A DNA stretch of 13,505 bases from Sphingomonas sp. (GTDB lineage: Bacteria; Pseudomonadota; Alphaproteobacteria; Sphingomonadales; Sphingomonadaceae), in the NCBI GenBank assembly GCA_019247755.1, contig JAFBAM010000288.1:1-13505 (forward strand), written 5' to 3'. The translations under genes and the position numbers were made by a program. Of the stretch, positions 12,209-13,505 are shown in pieces; within the stretch, counting starts at the first letter, position 1; each line of letters begins with the position of its first letter. Below the pieces are notes generated by a model. That model did not search any database. It was not told where the DNA came from and saw nothing but the letters and a program-made list of their open reading frames with translations.

Positions 12209-13505
12209 TCGCTGAGGCAGGTCTCGCGGCACTGTGGCTCGCAGCGGGACTAGCCGCCTATCAATTCTTCCTGACGATCCTCGCGCTCCGAAGCAATGTC
12301 GAGGTGGCGCGTTCGATGCGCGCCGTGGCGGTCGTACAGGGCGTTCTGACGCTCATCGCATTCGCGATGCTGCTGCTCGCCTTCGCGCGCAGCGACATGT
12401 CGGTGAAGCTGGTCTTTGAGAACAGCCACAGCGCCAAGCCGTTCATCTACAAGGTCGCGGGCGCATGGGGGAACCACGAAGGCTCGATGCTGATGTGGGT
12501 CACGATCCTGTCGGTCGCCGGCGCTTTTCTCGCACTCTTCTCAAGGCGGACCAGCGAACGCACCTTGATCGCGGGGCTCGGCAGCCAGGCGCTGCTTGCG
12601 CTTGGCTTCTATGCCTTCCTGCTCATCGCCTCGAACCCCTTCGCGCGGCTGTTTCCGGCGCCGCCGGACGGGCAGGGGCTCAACCCGCTGCTGCAAGACC
12701 CGGGCTTGGCCTTCCATCCGCCGACGCTTTACCTCGGCTATGTCGGACTTTCGGTGGCCTTCAGTCTCGCAGTCGGCGCGCTTCTGACCGGCGAGGTCGA
12801 CAGCCGTCTTGCCCGCGCGATGCGCCCATGGGTTCTCGGCGCGTGGATCCTGCTGACGCTTGGCATCACTGCAGGCAGCTACTGGGCCTATTACGAGCTA
12901 GGTTGGGGCGGGTACTGGTTCTGGGACCCTGTCGAGAACGCCTCCTTGATGCCATGGCTCGCTGCGACAGCGCTGCTTCATTCGATCAACGTGCTCGCCG
13001 CCCGCGGGGCGTTGAAGGCCTGGACGATGATGCTCGCCGTCATCGCTTTCTCGATGTCGATGGTGGGCACGTTCCTGGTGCGCTCGGGTATCCTCACGTC
13101 GGTGCACGCTTTCGCCATCGATCCGGAGCGGGGGACCTTCCTTCTGGCCTTGCTTGCGATCTACGTCGGTGCCGCGTTCACGCTTTTCGCCGTGCGCGGC
13201 GCGAGCCTGAAAGAAGGCGCGCCTTTCGAACTCGTCAGCCGAGAGAGCGGACTGGTGATCAACAACCTGATCCTCAGCGTCATCCTCGGCATCGTCTTCC
13301 TGGGCACGCTCTATCCTTTGTTCGTTGAGGCCGTCAGCGGTGAGAAGCTCTCGGTCGTCGCTCCTTATTTCAATGCGGTCGCAGGGCCGTTAGCACTCGT
13401 CCTCGCCATTCTCGTCGGGATCGGTCCTTTGCTGAGCTGGCGCCGCGAACGACGCGCCGTCTTCAAGCAGCTTCGCATCCCAGCATTGCTTGGGGTGACC
13501 GCGCT
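12205..13505 (+). CDS. ccmF: Haem lyase subunit CcmF, 3' end beyond the window
   Basis: Polytopic membrane protein that, with CcmH-type partners, ligates haem from CcmE to the CxxCH motifs of apocytochromes c. Here 433 codons are visible of a family length near 650, without frameshift. The ATG at 12205 overlaps the ccmE stop (ATGA). The WWD haem motif WGGYWFWDPVEN is at residues 234-245, preceded by the conserved LNPLLQDPGLAFHPPTLYLGY. GSMLMW near residue 90 and VRSGILTSVHAFA further on are also CcmF hallmarks. Hydrophobic segments continue to the right edge. ccmG/dsbE and ccmH would be expected next. Confidence 0.97.
   Translation, partial: MIAEAGLAALWLAAGLAAYQFFLTILALRSNVEVARSMRAVAVVQGVLTLIAFAMLLLAFARSDMSVKLVFENSHSAKPFIYKVAGAWGNHEGSMLMWVTILSVAGAFLALFSRRTSERTLIAGLGSQALLALGFYAFLLIASNPFARLFPAPPDGQGLNPLLQDPGLAFHPPTLYLGYVGLSVAFSLAVGALLTGEVDSRLARAMRPWVLGAWILLTLGITAGSYWAYYELGWGGYWFWDPVENASLMPWLAATALLHSINVLAARGALKAWTMMLAVIAFSMSMVGTFLVRSGILTSVHAFAIDPERGTFLLALLAIYVGAAFTLFAVRGASLKEGAPFELVSRESGLVINNLILSVILGIVFLGTLYPLFVEAVSGEKLSVVAPYFNAVAGPLALVLAILVGIGPLLSWRRERRAVFKQLRIPALLGVTA

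Noticed and set aside
12465..13328. 287-codon plus-strand frame in the ccmF region
   Set aside because: It is out of frame with ccmF, whose WWD and other motifs are intact in the other frame; the product is Arg-rich and featureless.
1..13505. CRISPR arrays, insertion sequences, prophage, toxin-antitoxin or defence genes
   Set aside because: No direct-repeat arrays, transposase or integrase motifs, or defence domains were seen; the genes are housekeeping and evenly high-GC.

Overview
High-GC bacterial DNA with tightly packed genes, most likely an alphaproteobacterium of the Sphingomonadales. I infer this from protein character and gene order (a clpX...lon...hup region, a Glu/Leu/Phe/Val dehydrogenase next to ccmC-D-E-F, Crp/Fnr and HIT genes). 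No species-level marker is visible.

Layout. 1-924: the 3' end of a response-regulator receiver gene and a membrane-anchored-looking alpha/beta hydrolase. 1129-7236: a protein quality-control block with clpX (+) and lon (+). Between them on the minus strand lie a small acidic protein of unknown function, an exported L,D-transpeptidase and an isoprenylcysteine-methyltransferase-like membrane protein. 7240-8305: a divergent ClpP-like serine protease gene (-) and an HU gene (+). 8355-9835: tRNA-Val(CAC), a Crp/Fnr regulator (-), a HIT-domain protein (-) and tRNA-His(GTG). 9872-13505: an amino-acid dehydrogenase followed at once by the cytochrome c maturation genes ccmC, ccmD, ccmE and a partial ccmF, the ccm genes chained by 4-nt overlaps.

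How the genes fit together. clpX, lon and hup keep the relative order known from the E. coli clpP-clpX-lon-hupB region, but reverse-strand genes are interleaved. The expected clpP directly upstream of clpX is absent here; instead a divergent ClpP paralogue lies tail-to-tail with lon. That paralogue keeps the catalytic Ser and His but has Asn at the Asp position, and it lacks the usual N-terminal segment. ClpX and Lon are ATP-dependent proteolysis components, the L,D-transpeptidase remodels peptidoglycan, and CcmC/D/E/F deliver and attach haem to periplasmic cytochromes c.

No obviously new multi-gene system is present; most genes are housekeeping. The points most worth a second look are the ClpP-like paralogue, a possible RNA switch over the Crp/Fnr ribosome-binding site, a likely leaderless lon transcript, and a hydrophobic leader upstream of the annotated start of the hydrolase.
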